64,000 nt of DNA from assembly GCF_030553055.1 (NCBI RefSeq), contig NZ_CP130713.1:7254001-7318000 (forward strand), in the 5' to 3' direction. Origin of the DNA: Streptomyces sp. XD-27 (GTDB taxonomy: Bacteria; Actinomycetota; Actinomycetes; Streptomycetales; Streptomycetaceae). Numbering within the stretch: the stretch's first letter is position 1; each line of letters begins with the position of its first letter. Shown in pieces: positions 42,301-51,516 of this stretch. Below the pieces are notes generated by a model. That model was not told the origin of the DNA and searched no databases. It saw only the letters and a list, made by a program, of their open reading frames with translations. The translations under genes were made by a program, and so were the position numbers.

Positions 42301-43695
42301 TCAGGAACCGGCGTGGGGCGCGGGCACGGGCAGCGCCGCGGCGGCCGGTTCCGGCAGCGGTGCGAGGCGGGCGGTGATGACGAGCGTGCCCTCCTCGATC
42401 TGGTAGTCCAACGGCAGGCCGAGGCCGCGCATGGCCGCGACCATGCCGGTGTTGGCGGAGCGGGTGACCACGTACACGCTCTCGCAACGCGCCTCACGGG
42501 CCAGTTCCACGAGCCGCCGCAGGAGCTCGGAGCCCACCCCGCGGCGCTGCCACTCGTCCTCCACCAGCAGCGCGATCTCGGTCTCGTCGCCGTCCCACAG
42601 CAGATGGCCCAGCGCCACCAGCCGCCCGGAGCCGGCGCGGGCGGCCAGGGTGCGGCCGAAGCGCGGGCTCAGCAGGTGGTCCAGGTAGCGGTCCGCGTCG
42701 GCGACCGGGCCGTGGTAGCGCTGCGCGAGCGTGTCGGCCGAGCAGCGCTCGTGCATCGCCCGCGCCTCGGCCAGGTCGCCGGTGCCCGCCCGGCGTACGG
42801 TGATCTCGTTGCCTTCGGGCAGGGTGAGGACGTCACTGCGGTGCGGGATCCGCGGGCCCAGCCGGGCGTCCAGCTCCACCAGAGCGCGGGCCCGCGCGAA
42901 CTCGGTGGGGGTGAACGGCAGATACGGCCGCTCGATGGAGATCACCCCGCCCGAGGGGTCGCGCAGCCGCATCACCGTCTCCTCCAGCACCCCTTCGACC
43001 GGCGGGGTGCCGTCGCCCGCCGGACTCCCGGCGAGACCACTCCCGGCGAGGCTCTTCGCGGGCCGGGACCGGATGGTGCAGCGGCCGAGCAGCTGCCGCA
43101 GCGCGAGGGGCAGTTCGGCGGCGTCCAGGGCGGTACGGGTGGCCAGGTTCAGCACCCGGGTGGGGGCGTCCACCAGGTCGTGCGGATCGGCCCGCTCCAG
43201 CCAGGTTTCGCTGCCGCCCGCGTCGGCGACGGTGCGGGTCAGCTCGGCCGGCTGGAGGGACGCCGGAACGCGCAGCAGGAACTCGTCGACCGTGCCCTCG
43301 GCCAGCGGGTGGGTCTGGAGGGTGAGGATGTCCACGCGCGCCTGTGCGAACGCCCCGCACAGGGTGGCGAGACTGCCCGGCTCGTCCCGCACCGTCGTAC
43401 GCATCCGCCACAGCGCGGAGCCGCTGTCCGCGGCCCGCGCCGTGGCGCCGGTATCGGACGCGGGTACTGGCGGCGCATGGCTGTGCCGTCGCGACCACCA
43501 GGTGTGGAAGCCGGCGGTGGCCAGCAGCGTCGCGGCGGAGAGCAGCAGCAGCTCCGGCCCCTCGGGGCCGTGCGCGACGGTATTGGCCACCGCGTCGGCC
43601 ACGGCCACGGCGGTGAACAGCGCGGCGAGCTCGACCAGGTCGCGCCGCCAGTGGTGGCGGCGACGGTGGGTGTGCACAGAACTCTGTTCAGTCAT
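42301..43695 (-). CDS. Membrane-ACT-GNAT fusion protein
   Basis: This 464-residue product has an unusual layout. Two hydrophobic helices (residues about 20-65: LVELAALFTAVAVADAVANT and LLLLSAATLLATAGF) are followed by an ACT-like domain (residues about 97-180: MRTTVRDEPGSLATLCGAFA, RVDILTLQTHPLAEG), an ill-defined middle, and a GNAT domain (residues about 310-440: ITVRRAGTGDLAEARAMHER, DEWQRRGVGSELLRRLVELA). ACT domains bind amino acids, so this may be an amino-acid-gated acetyltransferase at the membrane (inference). ATG 43695 is preceded by GTGGGGGT. Confidence 0.82.
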   Translation of the reverse strand: MTEQSSVHTHRRRHHWRRDLVELAALFTAVAVADAVANTVAHGPEGPELLLLSAATLLATAGFHTWWSRRHSHAPPVPASDTGATARAADSGSALWRMRTTVRDEPGSLATLCGAFAQARVDILTLQTHPLAEGTVDEFLLRVPASLQPAELTRTVADAGGSETWLERADPHDLVDAPTRVLNLATRTALDAAELPLALRQLLGRCTIRSRPAKSLAGSGLAGSPAGDGTPPVEGVLEETVMRLRDPSGGVISIERPYLPFTPTEFARARALVELDARLGPRIPHRSDVLTLPEGNEITVRRAGTGDLAEARAMHERCSADTLAQRYHGPVADADRYLDHLLSPRFGRTLAARAGSGRLVALGHLLWDGDETEIALLVEDEWQRRGVGSELLRRLVELAREARCESVYVVTRSANTGMVAAMRGLGLPLDYQIEEGTLVITARLAPLPEPAAAALPVPAPHAGS

Positions 43696-43844
43696 ACCCC
43701 CACCATGGACCACGGGTGTTGCCTGATCACGAACGTACTGTGTCCGATGAGTTAAGGACGCTTCTGTTCCTTTACCGCCCGATTTAATCCGATACTTAAT
43801 CATGCGGCTCTTCAATCACCCGTACGGCCGCGAGGGCGGCGGGC

Positions 43845-45452
43845 TCACTGGCCGACCCGCCCCGGCTGGAGCACCTTGGTGAACAGCACCGACCCGCCCA
43901 CCTCGCGCAGCCGGACCGTCAGCTCCCCGCTGTCCCCGTCGATCGCCGCCTCGCCGTAGAACTGGAAGCCCTCGGCGGGAGAGACGTTCGCGCGGGTGGG
44001 TGCCTTCACATACGGCTGCTCCGGGCCGAAGGTGCCGTCCAGCTTCCCGGCGGGGAACGCGCCCGCGTTCAGCGGCCCGGTCACGAACTCCCAGAAGGGC
44101 GCGAAGTCCGGATACGCCGCCCGCGTCGGGTCGTAGTGCTGGGCGGAGGTGTAGTGGACGTCCGCCGTCAGCCAGACCGTGCCGGTGATGCGCCGGTGCT
44201 TGACGTGCCGCAGCAGCTCGGCGATCTGCAGTTCGCGGCCGAGCGGTGCGCCCGGATCCGCCTGCGCGACCGCCTCGAAGTCCGTCTCCCCGTCCGGCAC
44301 GACGATGCCCAGCGGCATGTCGGAGGCGATCACCTTCCATACGGCCCGCGACCGCGCCAGCTCCCGCTTGAGCCAGGCCAGCTGCTCGGCGCCGAGGATG
44401 CCCTGGGCGTCGTCGGGCTGCCGACCGGGCGAGTTCGCGTTCCGGTACGTGCGCATGTCCAGGACGAAGACGTCCAGCAGCGGGCCGTGCCGCAGCACCC
44501 GGTACATCCGGCCCTGGCCGTCGGGGCGGAGGGTGCCCACGGGGAAGTACTCGCCGAACGCCCGGCGCGAGCGGGCGGCCAGCACGTCCACCCGCTTCTC
44601 GGTGTAGCGGGGGTCGGTGAGGATCTCGCCCGGGTACCAGTTGTTGAGCACCTCGTGGTCGTCCCACTGGACGATGGACGGCACCTGCGCGTTGAAGCGC
44701 CGGAGGTTGCCGTCGAGGAGGTTGTACCGGAAGTTGCCGCGGAACTCGTCCAGCGTCTCGGCGACCTTCGACTTCTCCGGCGTCGTCAGGTTCCGCCATA
44801 CGCCGCCGTCCGGCAGGGTGACGCTCGGCGCGATCGGCCCGTCGGCGTAGATGGTGTCGCCGCTGCAGAGGAAGAAGTCCGGGTCCAGGCGGCGCATCTC
44901 CTCGAAGACCCGGTAGCCGCCCCGGTCGGGGTTGATGCCCCAGCCCTGCCCTGCCAGATCCCCCGACCACACGAACCGCACGCCGCGGCGTCGGGCGGGA
45001 GCGGTGCGGAACGTGCCGTACACCGGCTCCGAGGTGCGCCGCGGGTCGTCCGGGTCGGCCAGCAGGACGCGGTAGTGGATCTGGGTGCCCGGTGGCAGGC
45101 CGCGCAGCGCGGTGGTGCCGGCGAAGTCGGTGCCGGGGCCCAGCAGCGGGCCGCCCCAGCGCCGTGCTCGGGCGAACGACTCGGTCGCCGAGGTCTCGAC
45201 GACCATCCGGGCCGGGCGGTCGGCGCGCACCCACACCAGTCCCGAACCGGTCGTCACCTCGCCCACCTGGACGCCCCACTGGGCGCTGGGCCGCCCCGAC
45301 AGCGCCTGGGCGGGCGCCGCGGAGGACAGCGCGGGCAGCGCCGGCAGCGCCAGCGCGGCGGACGCGGCGGCCGACCCGCGCAGCACCGCGCGCCGCCCGA
45401 CGCGCTCCCCGGGCTGCCCGGACCTTGCGGACGCCCCGGAATCCAGCGCCAT
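43845..45452 (-). CDS. phoD: Alkaline phosphatase D, Tat-secreted
   Basis: This 535-residue secreted metallophosphatase has a Tat signal (VGRRAVLRGSAAASAALALP) ending near AQA, then the PhoD N-terminal Ig-like domain (WGVQVGEVTTGSGLVWVRAD), then metal motifs: VWSGDLAGQGWG, FFLCSGDTIYADG, IVQWDDHEVLNNWYPG and LTADVHYTSAQHYDP. PhoD enzymes need Fe/Ca, hydrolyse phosphodiesters and are normally under PhoP control; no PHO box was identified by eye. It is preceded by the divergent TetR gene. Confidence 0.93.
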   Translation of the reverse strand: MALDSGASARSGQPGERVGRRAVLRGSAAASAALALPALPALSSAAPAQALSGRPSAQWGVQVGEVTTGSGLVWVRADRPARMVVETSATESFARARRWGGPLLGPGTDFAGTTALRGLPPGTQIHYRVLLADPDDPRRTSEPVYGTFRTAPARRRGVRFVWSGDLAGQGWGINPDRGGYRVFEEMRRLDPDFFLCSGDTIYADGPIAPSVTLPDGGVWRNLTTPEKSKVAETLDEFRGNFRYNLLDGNLRRFNAQVPSIVQWDDHEVLNNWYPGEILTDPRYTEKRVDVLAARSRRAFGEYFPVGTLRPDGQGRMYRVLRHGPLLDVFVLDMRTYRNANSPGRQPDDAQGILGAEQLAWLKRELARSRAVWKVIASDMPLGIVVPDGETDFEAVAQADPGAPLGRELQIAELLRHVKHRRITGTVWLTADVHYTSAQHYDPTRAAYPDFAPFWEFVTGPLNAGAFPAGKLDGTFGPEQPYVKAPTRANVSPAEGFQFYGEAAIDGDSGELTVRLREVGGSVLFTKVLQPGRVGQ

Positions 45453-45659
45453 GGAGAACCTCCTGCTCGTGGTGGTCAGTGGCTCGTTGCTATCGGTAGG
45501 AGATGCCTCCCACTCGAACGCCCAGTGAACAACGGGCTGTACGCCGCGAGAAGTACGCGTGTGGCACAGGTGACCCGCGCGACGCGTGCGGCGGCTCCGG
45601 CGGGTTTACTTACCCAGTAAAAAACGTAACCTGGTAACGAAATCTGCTAACGTGGCCGC

Positions 45660-46307
45660 ATGACGAGCCATCAGCCGGGCCTGCGCCAACGCAAGAAGCA
45701 GCGGACGTACCAGACGCTCTCCGACACCGCGATCGCCCTGTTCCTGGAAAAGGGCTTCGACCAGGTCTCCGTCGCCGAGGTCGCGGCCGCCGCCGAGGTG
45801 TCCAAGCCGACGCTCTTCCGGTACTTCCCGGCCAAGGAAGACCTGGTGCTGCACCGCTTCGCGGACCACGAGGACGAGGCGGCCCGGGTGGTCCGCGAGC
45901 GCGCCGCCGACGAGGCGCCGCTCGCGGCGCTGGAGAGGCACTTCCTGGCGGGACTGGAGCGGCGCGACCCGGTCACCGGCCTCAGCGACGACGCCCGGGT
46001 GCTGGCGTTCCATCAGCTCCTGTACTCCACACCGAGCCTGGTGGCCCGCCTCTTCGAGTACACCAACCGGTCCGAGGACGCGCTGGCCGCGACGCTGCGC
46101 GAGCTGCTCCCCGACCGCGGCCCGCTCGCCGACGTCACCGCCCGCCTCGCCGCCGGCCAGATCATCGCCGCCCAGCGGATCCTCGCCCTGGACAACTGGC
46201 GGCAGATCGCCGACGGCGGCACGGCGGACGCAGTCCACCCGCGGGCGGTGGCCGCGGCCAGGCACGCCTTCGGCCTGCTCCGCTCCGGCCTCGCGGATCT
46301 CCGCTGA
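45660..46307 (+). CDS. TetR-family transcriptional regulator
   Basis: This 215-residue protein has an N-terminal helix-turn-helix (VAEVAAAAEVSKPTLFRYFP, then AKEDLVLHRF), followed by a helical ligand domain. Upstream, 45603-45655 is unusually AT-rich and repeats GTAAC/CTAAC (three spaced copies in CGTAACCTGGTAACG... CTAACG), a likely binding site. The HelD-type gene follows 75 bp downstream in the same direction and may be its target. Confidence 0.9.
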   Translation: MTSHQPGLRQRKKQRTYQTLSDTAIALFLEKGFDQVSVAEVAAAAEVSKPTLFRYFPAKEDLVLHRFADHEDEAARVVRERAADEAPLAALERHFLAGLERRDPVTGLSDDARVLAFHQLLYSTPSLVARLFEYTNRSEDALAATLRELLPDRGPLADVTARLAAGQIIAAQRILALDNWRQIADGGTADAVHPRAVAAARHAFGLLRSGLADLR

Positions 46308-46337
46308 GCCACCGAGGATCCGGAAGCCACCGAAACA

Positions 46338-46370
46338 AAACGAATCGAAATGAATCGAAACGAATCGAAG
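46338..46370. repeat. 10-bp tandem repeat ahead of the HelD-type gene
   Basis: Three copies of AAACGAATCG or AAATGAATCG run in phase, ending 12 bp before the ATG. In B-DNA this gives one face per turn, so it may be a cooperative regulator site or an mRNA-leader feature. Confidence 0.7.
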
Positions 46371-46381
46371 GGACAGGGCAG

Positions 46382-48571
46382 ATGACGTCAGACGGCGGCC
46401 TCGGCGGCGGGGGTCTCGGCGACGACGGCGGGGGCCCCGGCGCCGAGCTCGGCCAGGAGCGCGACTACGCCCGCGCCTGCCAGGCGGCCATGGCCGCCAT
46501 GGTCGACGCCGCGGGGACGCGCGTCGTCACCGGCGAGGATGTCTCCGGCAGCGGCGCGAGCGCCGAAGCCCTCGGCCGGTACCTGCGCAGCCACGCCAAG
46601 GAACTGGCCGAGGAACCCGACAGCCCGCTGTTCTTCGGCCGCCTCGACTTCGACCGCGGCCCGGTCGCCGGCGACCACCAGGGCCAGCGGTACTACATCG
46701 GCCGCCGCCGGATCGCCCGCCACCCCTCCGCCCCGCCCCTGGTGGTCGACTGGCGGGCGCCGGTCTCCCGCGCCTTCTACCAGGCCACCGCCCGCGAACC
46801 GCAGGGCGTGGCGGTACGCCGCCGCTTCGGCTGGGCCCCGTGGAGCACCGGCGCCGCCGAAGACCTCACCAGCCTGGAGGACGAGCGGCTCACCGCCGCC
46901 ACCGAACCGGCCACGGCCGGGGCGGAGGCCGGAGATCCGGGCGCGGCCGGACAGTCGGCCACCGCCGGGAGGGGCGCCGGCGCGTCCGGCACCGCCAGCC
47001 GGATCGTCGCCGCCGAGATCGAACGCCCCCGTGTCGGCCCGATGCGCGACATCGTGGCCACCATCCAGCCCGAGCAGGACGACCTCGTACGCGGCGAACT
47101 CACCGCCTCCGTATGCGTCCAAGGCGCCCCCGGCACCGGCAAGACCGCGGTCGGCCTGCACCGCGCCGCCTACCTGCTCTACACCTGCCCGCAGCGCGTC
47201 CAACGCGCCGGACTGCTGGTCATCGGCCCCAACCGGACCTTCCTGCGGTACATCTCCCAGGTGCTGCCCGCGCTCGGCGAGAGCGACGTGCGCCAGTGCA
47301 CCCTGGACGACCTCATCGCCCGCCCCCGACTGACAATCCGGGCGACCGACGACCCGGCGGCCGCAGCCGTCAAACACAGCGCCCGGATGGCCGAGGTCCT
47401 CTCCCGCGCCCTGTACGGCAGGGTCCGCACGCCCGCCGAACCGCTCGCCGTCCCCGACGGCTCGTACCGCTGGCGGATCGACGCGGCCGAGCTGGACCGG
47501 ATCGTCACCGAGGTCCGGGACGAGGCACCGCCGTACGCGGTCGGCCGCGAGCGCGTCAGGTCACGGGCCGTCGCCCTCCTCCAGCGGCAGGCCGAACGGC
47601 GCGCGGGCCCACCGAACACCGCATGGCTGCGCCGGATGGGCCGGGCCAAGGCGGTCACCGCGTTCCTGGACGCCGTGTGGCCCGCCGTACGCCCCGAGGA
47701 GGTCGTCGGCACACTGCTGGCCGACCCGGCGGCGCTGGCCGCCGCCGCGGACGGCGTCCTCGACGCCGACGAGCAGCGGGCTCTGGCGTGGCGCACCGCG
47801 CCGCGTTCCTACAAGAGCGCCAAGTGGTCGCCCGCCGACATGGTGCTCATCGACGAGGTCGCCGGGTTGATCGAACGACCGGAGGGCTACGGCCACGTCG
47901 TCGTCGACGAGGCGCAGGACCTCTCCCCGATGCAGTGCCGCGCCATCGCCCGGCGCAGCGACTTCGGCTCCCTCACCGTGCTCGGCGACCTCGCTCAGGG
48001 GACCACCCCGTGGGCGGCCCGCAGCTGGCCCGAACACCTCACCCACCTGGGCAAACCGCAGGCCGCCATCGCCCCCCTGACCACCGGCTTCCGCGTGCCC
48101 GCCGCCGTGGTCGCGCTCGCCAACCGGCTGTTGGGCGCGCTCGACGTCCACGTGCCGCCCGCGCGCTCCCTGCGCGGCGACGGCGAGCTGCGGATCCGCG
48201 CCGTATCCGCCGACGGCCTCCCGGACGCGACCGCGGCGACGGTACGGAAGGCGCTGGCGCGGGACGGTTCGGTCGCCGTGATCGCCGCCGACGCGGATGT
48301 GGCGGCGGTCCGCGCGGGGCTGGACGCCGCCGGGATCGGGACGGCGGCCCCCGACGAGTCGGACGCCGGGCGCCGGGTCGTGGTCCTCCCGGCGACGGTC
48401 GCCAAGGGCCTGGAGTACGACCATGTGGTGGTGGTCGAACCGGCGGCGATAGCGGAGGCCGAACCACGCGGCCTGCACCGCCTGTACGTCGTCCTGACCC
48501 GGGCCGTCTCCCGCCTGGACGTGCTCCACGCCCGCCCCCTGCCCGGCCCCCTCACGGACGCGGCCGGGTAG
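46382..48571 (+). CDS. HelD/HelR-type superfamily 1 motor ATPase
   Basis: This 729-residue UvrD-like protein is of the HelD class. Residues 20-60 form the N-terminal coiled coil (QERDYARACQAAMAAMVDAA), and YYIGRRRIARHPSAPPLVVD and DWRAPVSRAFYQAT are HelD-specific. Walker A is VQGAPGTGKTAVGLHRAAYL, Walker B is YGHVVVDEAQDLSPMQCRAI, and later helicase motifs are TTGFRVPAAVVAL and ATVAKGLEYDHVVVV. HelD-type motors dislodge stalled RNA polymerase, and actinomycete HelR does so for rifampicin-bound enzyme. The middle is Ala/Gly-rich. I saw no rifampicin-associated element upstream. Confidence 0.9.
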   Translation: MTSDGGLGGGGLGDDGGGPGAELGQERDYARACQAAMAAMVDAAGTRVVTGEDVSGSGASAEALGRYLRSHAKELAEEPDSPLFFGRLDFDRGPVAGDHQGQRYYIGRRRIARHPSAPPLVVDWRAPVSRAFYQATAREPQGVAVRRRFGWAPWSTGAAEDLTSLEDERLTAATEPATAGAEAGDPGAAGQSATAGRGAGASGTASRIVAAEIERPRVGPMRDIVATIQPEQDDLVRGELTASVCVQGAPGTGKTAVGLHRAAYLLYTCPQRVQRAGLLVIGPNRTFLRYISQVLPALGESDVRQCTLDDLIARPRLTIRATDDPAAAAVKHSARMAEVLSRALYGRVRTPAEPLAVPDGSYRWRIDAAELDRIVTEVRDEAPPYAVGRERVRSRAVALLQRQAERRAGPPNTAWLRRMGRAKAVTAFLDAVWPAVRPEEVVGTLLADPAALAAAADGVLDADEQRALAWRTAPRSYKSAKWSPADMVLIDEVAGLIERPEGYGHVVVDEAQDLSPMQCRAIARRSDFGSLTVLGDLAQGTTPWAARSWPEHLTHLGKPQAAIAPLTTGFRVPAAVVALANRLLGALDVHVPPARSLRGDGELRIRAVSADGLPDATAATVRKALARDGSVAVIAADADVAAVRAGLDAAGIGTAAPDESDAGRRVVVLPATVAKGLEYDHVVVVEPAAIAEAEPRGLHRLYVVLTRAVSRLDVLHARPLPGPLTDAAG

Positions 48572-48701
48572 GGGCCCATTCCCCGGCCCGCCCCTTCCCG
48601 GCCGCACCCGACGCACGGCTCCGCCGCGTGGGGGCTGCGCCCGGACCCCGGCGAGGCCGTCGCGCTGGACAACTCGTCCCGCCGTCAGGTGGGATGAGCC
48701 C

Positions 48702-49583
48702 GTGATCTCCGCCGACGCCGCCACCGACCTCTTCGAGGAGCACCGCCCGGTCCTCATGGGCGTCGCCTACCGCATGCTCGGCCGGGTCGCCGACGCCGAG
48801 GACGTCGTCCAGGAGGCGTGGCTGCGCTGGTCCGGTTCCGACCACGGCGACGTCCGCGACCCGCGCGGCTATCTCGTACGGATCACCACCCGGCTCGCGA
48901 TCGACCGGCTGCGGCAGGCGCAGGCCCGGCGCGAGGCGTACGTCGGCCCGTGGCTGCCCGAACCGCTCGCCACCGACTTCGGCGACGCCGTGCCGGACAC
49001 CGCCGAGCGGGCCGTGCTCGCCGAGTCCGTCTCCTTCGCCGTGCTGGTGGTCCTGGAGTCCCTGTCGCCGCTGGAGCGCGCGGTGTTCGTGCTGCGCGAG
49101 GCGTTCGGGCTCCCGTACGGCGAGATCGCCGCCACCTTGGACCGCACCGAGGCGGCCGTGCGCCAGCTCGCCGGGCGGGCCCGCCGCCATGTGGAGGAGC
49201 GCAAGCCGCGGTACACCGTGGACCCCGCGGAACGGCGCGCCCTCACCGAGCGGTTCATCGCGGCCGCCGCCGGAGGCGACCTGGGGCAGCTCGTCGCCCT
49301 GCTGGCCCCGGACGCCCGGCTCATCGGCGACGGCGGCGGCAGGGCGCAGGCCCCGCTGCGGATCCTGGAGACCGCCGACAAGATCGGCCGTTTCCTGGCC
49401 GGCGCCGCGAGCCGGCTGCCGGGCGCGGAGCTGCGTCTCACCGAGCTCAACGGCCAGGTCGCCGCGGTCGTGCTCCTGGACGGCACGCCCGACATGGCGT
49501 TCAGCCTGGACGTCGCCGACGGGCTCGTCCAGTGCGTCTACGTCGTGCGCAACCCGGAGAAACTCGCCGGTCTGGCGGTATGA
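48702..49583 (+). CDS. ECF41-type sigma factor with SnoaL-like tail
   Basis: This 293-residue sigma factor starts at GTG 48702. Region 2 is MGVAYRMLGRVADAEDVVQE and region 4 is LPYGEIAATLDRTEAAVRQL. The ECF41 hallmarks are YVGPWLPEPL in the linker, DGGGRAQAP in the SnoaL-like C-terminal domain and NPEKL near the end. The tail acts as a built-in control domain in this group. ECF41 factors usually neighbour an oxidoreductase, decarboxylase or epimerase; here a convergent SDR lies beside it. Confidence 0.92.
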   Translation: MISADAATDLFEEHRPVLMGVAYRMLGRVADAEDVVQEAWLRWSGSDHGDVRDPRGYLVRITTRLAIDRLRQAQARREAYVGPWLPEPLATDFGDAVPDTAERAVLAESVSFAVLVVLESLSPLERAVFVLREAFGLPYGEIAATLDRTEAAVRQLAGRARRHVEERKPRYTVDPAERRALTERFIAAAAGGDLGQLVALLAPDARLIGDGGGRAQAPLRILETADKIGRFLAGAASRLPGAELRLTELNGQVAAVVLLDGTPDMAFSLDVADGLVQCVYVVRNPEKLAGLAV

Positions 49584-49676
49584 GCCCGCGCGGGGGAGAC
49601 CGCCTACCGTCCGCGCGCGCCTACTGTCCGCGCGCCGAGAGTCCTTGCGGAGGAGGGTCCTTGCGCAGGAGAGCCC

Positions 49677-50426
49677 TCACAGCCCGCCCGCGACCCGCAG
49701 CACCGCCCCGGTGGTGTACGACGCCTCCGGCGACATCAGCCAGGCCACCGCGGCCGCGATCTCGTCCGGCTCGCCGGGGCGGCCCATCGGCACCCGCTCC
49801 GGGGCGCGCCACGGCCGCTCCGGGTCGCCCATCGCGGCGTGGATGTCCGTCAGTGTCATCCCGGGCTGCACCGAGTTGACCCGGATGCCCTCGGCCGCCA
49901 GCTCCTTCGACAGGCCGACCGTCATCGCGTCCACCGCGGCCTTGCTGGCCGCGTAGTGCACGTACTCGCCCGGGCTGCCGGTGGTCGCGGCACCCGAGGA
50001 GATGTTGACGATCGTCCCGCCGGGGCCGCCGAGCCGGGTGGACATCGCGCGCGCGGCGCGCCGGGCGCACAGCAGGGCGCCGGTCACGTTCACGTCCACC
50101 ACCCGGCGCATCACCTCCGGCGAGGTGTCGGTGAACCGGCCCAACGGACCGGTGATCCCGGCGTTGTTGACCAGCCCGGTGACCGGGCCGAGCTCGTCCG
50201 CGGCCGCGTCGAACAGTGCCTCGACCTGGTCGCCGACGCTGGTGTCCACCTGTACGGCCACACACCGCACGCCGTGCGCGCGCACCGCGGCCGCGGACTC
50301 CTCCGCCGCCTCCCGCGCCCGCTCGTAGCCGATGGCGATGTCGTGCCCGGCGCGGGCGAGCCGCAGTGCGACGGCCGCGCCGATGCCGCGACTTCCTCCC
50401 GTGACCACCGTGACCTGGTCTCCCAT
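49677..50426 (-). CDS. Short-chain dehydrogenase/reductase
   Basis: This 249-residue classical SDR has TVVTGGSRGIGAAVALRLAR (cofactor loop), VTGLVNNAGITGPLGRFTD, active-site Ser in GTIVNISSGAATTGSPGEY and catalytic YxxxK in YVHYAASKAAVDAM. An Arg after the second strand (GYERAREAAE) favours NADPH. It is probably a ketoacyl or sugar reductase. Its promoter region shares the dre-like palindrome with the divergent GntR gene. Confidence 0.92.
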   Translation of the reverse strand: MGDQVTVVTGGSRGIGAAVALRLARAGHDIAIGYERAREAAEESAAAVRAHGVRCVAVQVDTSVGDQVEALFDAAADELGPVTGLVNNAGITGPLGRFTDTSPEVMRRVVDVNVTGALLCARRAARAMSTRLGGPGGTIVNISSGAATTGSPGEYVHYAASKAAVDAMTVGLSKELAAEGIRVNSVQPGMTLTDIHAAMGDPERPWRAPERVPMGRPGEPDEIAAAVAWLMSPEASYTTGAVLRVAGGL

Positions 50427-50493
50427 GCCCGCGTCCTCCCCGTACGTGCCGACAGTTGTGCCTGAGTCTGTGCCGACGATAGCTGATCAAGGA

Positions 50494-50507
50494 TTGGTCT
50501 TGACCAA
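50494..50507. promoter_or_regulatory. dre-like palindrome for a GntR/HutC regulator
   Basis: TTGGTCTTGACCAA is an imperfectly centred but fully symmetric-armed dyad (TTGGTC/GACCAA). It resembles DasR-responsive elements (core TGGTCTAGACCA). It lies 68 bp from the SDR start and 85 bp from the GntR start, so it can control both. Confidence 0.6.
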
Positions 50508-50591
50508 GCCAGGAGGCCGTCCTATGGTCACAGTCGCGGATAGTGCAACAACCTTTAATAAACAAGCACGCGGAACGTTGCGGAGGACAGG

Positions 50592-51332
50592 GTGGGGACC
50601 ACGCAGCTCGCATCGGTGCCGGAGCCGAAGTACTGGCACCTGAAGACCGTGCTCAGCGACGCGCTCGACTCCGAGTTCGCGGTGGGGGAGATCCTGCCCA
50701 ACGAGCGCGAACTCGCGGCCCGGTTCGGTGTCGCGCGCGCCACGCTCCGCCAGGCCCTGGAGCAGCTCGAGCTGGAGGGCCGGCTCCAGCGCCGCCGCGG
50801 CGTGGGCACCACCGTCGCACCGCCGCGCGTGGGCGTCTCCGTCACCGACCCCGGTCCGGCGTGGCCGGGCGCGGGTGAGGCCGCCGACACGTGGGAGCCG
50901 GTCGACAGCGGTACGGCGGTCCCCCCTGCCGCGGTGGCCAGGCTCCTGCACGCCGAGCCGGACGCCGAGGTCCACGTGGTGCGGCGCACCCGGATCTCCC
51001 ACGGTCAGCCGCTGGCCGCCGAACTGCTCTACATCCCGGCGGACTCCGTCCCCGGTCTCGGGGCCGTCGACGCCCCGGGCGGCGATGTCCGCGCCCGCGC
51101 GGTGCTGCGCGAGTTGCGGCGGCTGGACCTCGAAGGCCAGGACCAGGCGGTGGAGCTGGGCTCCGCCCGTGCCGACGACGCCAAGGCGCTCGACCGGCTG
51201 CCGGGCGCGCCGGTGCTCGTTGTGACCACGCGCTACTACGCCCAGGGCCGGACGGCCGCCGTCGGGGTGGCCACGTACCGGGCCGACACGTGCCGGCTGA
51301 CCTTCGCCGAGACCAGCCCGTCCGGGGTGTGA
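50592..51332 (+). CDS. GntR/HutC-family regulator (DasR-like)
   Basis: This 246-residue regulator starts at GTG 50592 behind GGAGG. The winged helix is LPNERELAARFGVARATLRQ then ALEQLELEGRLQRRRGVGT, the sequence pattern of HutC-subfamily regulators that recognise TGGTC half-sites. The UTRA ligand domain follows (VHVVRRTRISHGQPLAAELL, VLVVTTRYYAQGRTAAVGVA). A matching palindrome is upstream, suggesting autoregulation. The ligand is probably a sugar or amino-sugar phosphate. Confidence 0.9.
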   Translation: MGTTQLASVPEPKYWHLKTVLSDALDSEFAVGEILPNERELAARFGVARATLRQALEQLELEGRLQRRRGVGTTVAPPRVGVSVTDPGPAWPGAGEAADTWEPVDSGTAVPPAAVARLLHAEPDAEVHVVRRTRISHGQPLAAELLYIPADSVPGLGAVDAPGGDVRARAVLRELRRLDLEGQDQAVELGSARADDAKALDRLPGAPVLVVTTRYYAQGRTAAVGVATYRADTCRLTFAETSPSGV

Positions 51333-51516
51333 GGAAGCGGCACAGCCAGGCCGTTCGGAGGGGCTCGTGAACGACCGGGCCGGGGCGAGGTCCTGCGCCA
51401 GGCGCCCCTCCGGAGAGGCCCCAGGACCGACGGAGGGCCGGGGCTGAGCCCTGCTCGACGGGGCCTGCTCAGGGAATCGCCCCGCGCTGCTCCCGCGCCC
51501 GTTCCCGGAACCCCCG

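Noticed and set aside
46308..46381. Rifampicin-associated element expected before a HelR gene
   Set aside because: No sequence resembling the known inverted element was seen; only the 10-bp phased repeat is present.
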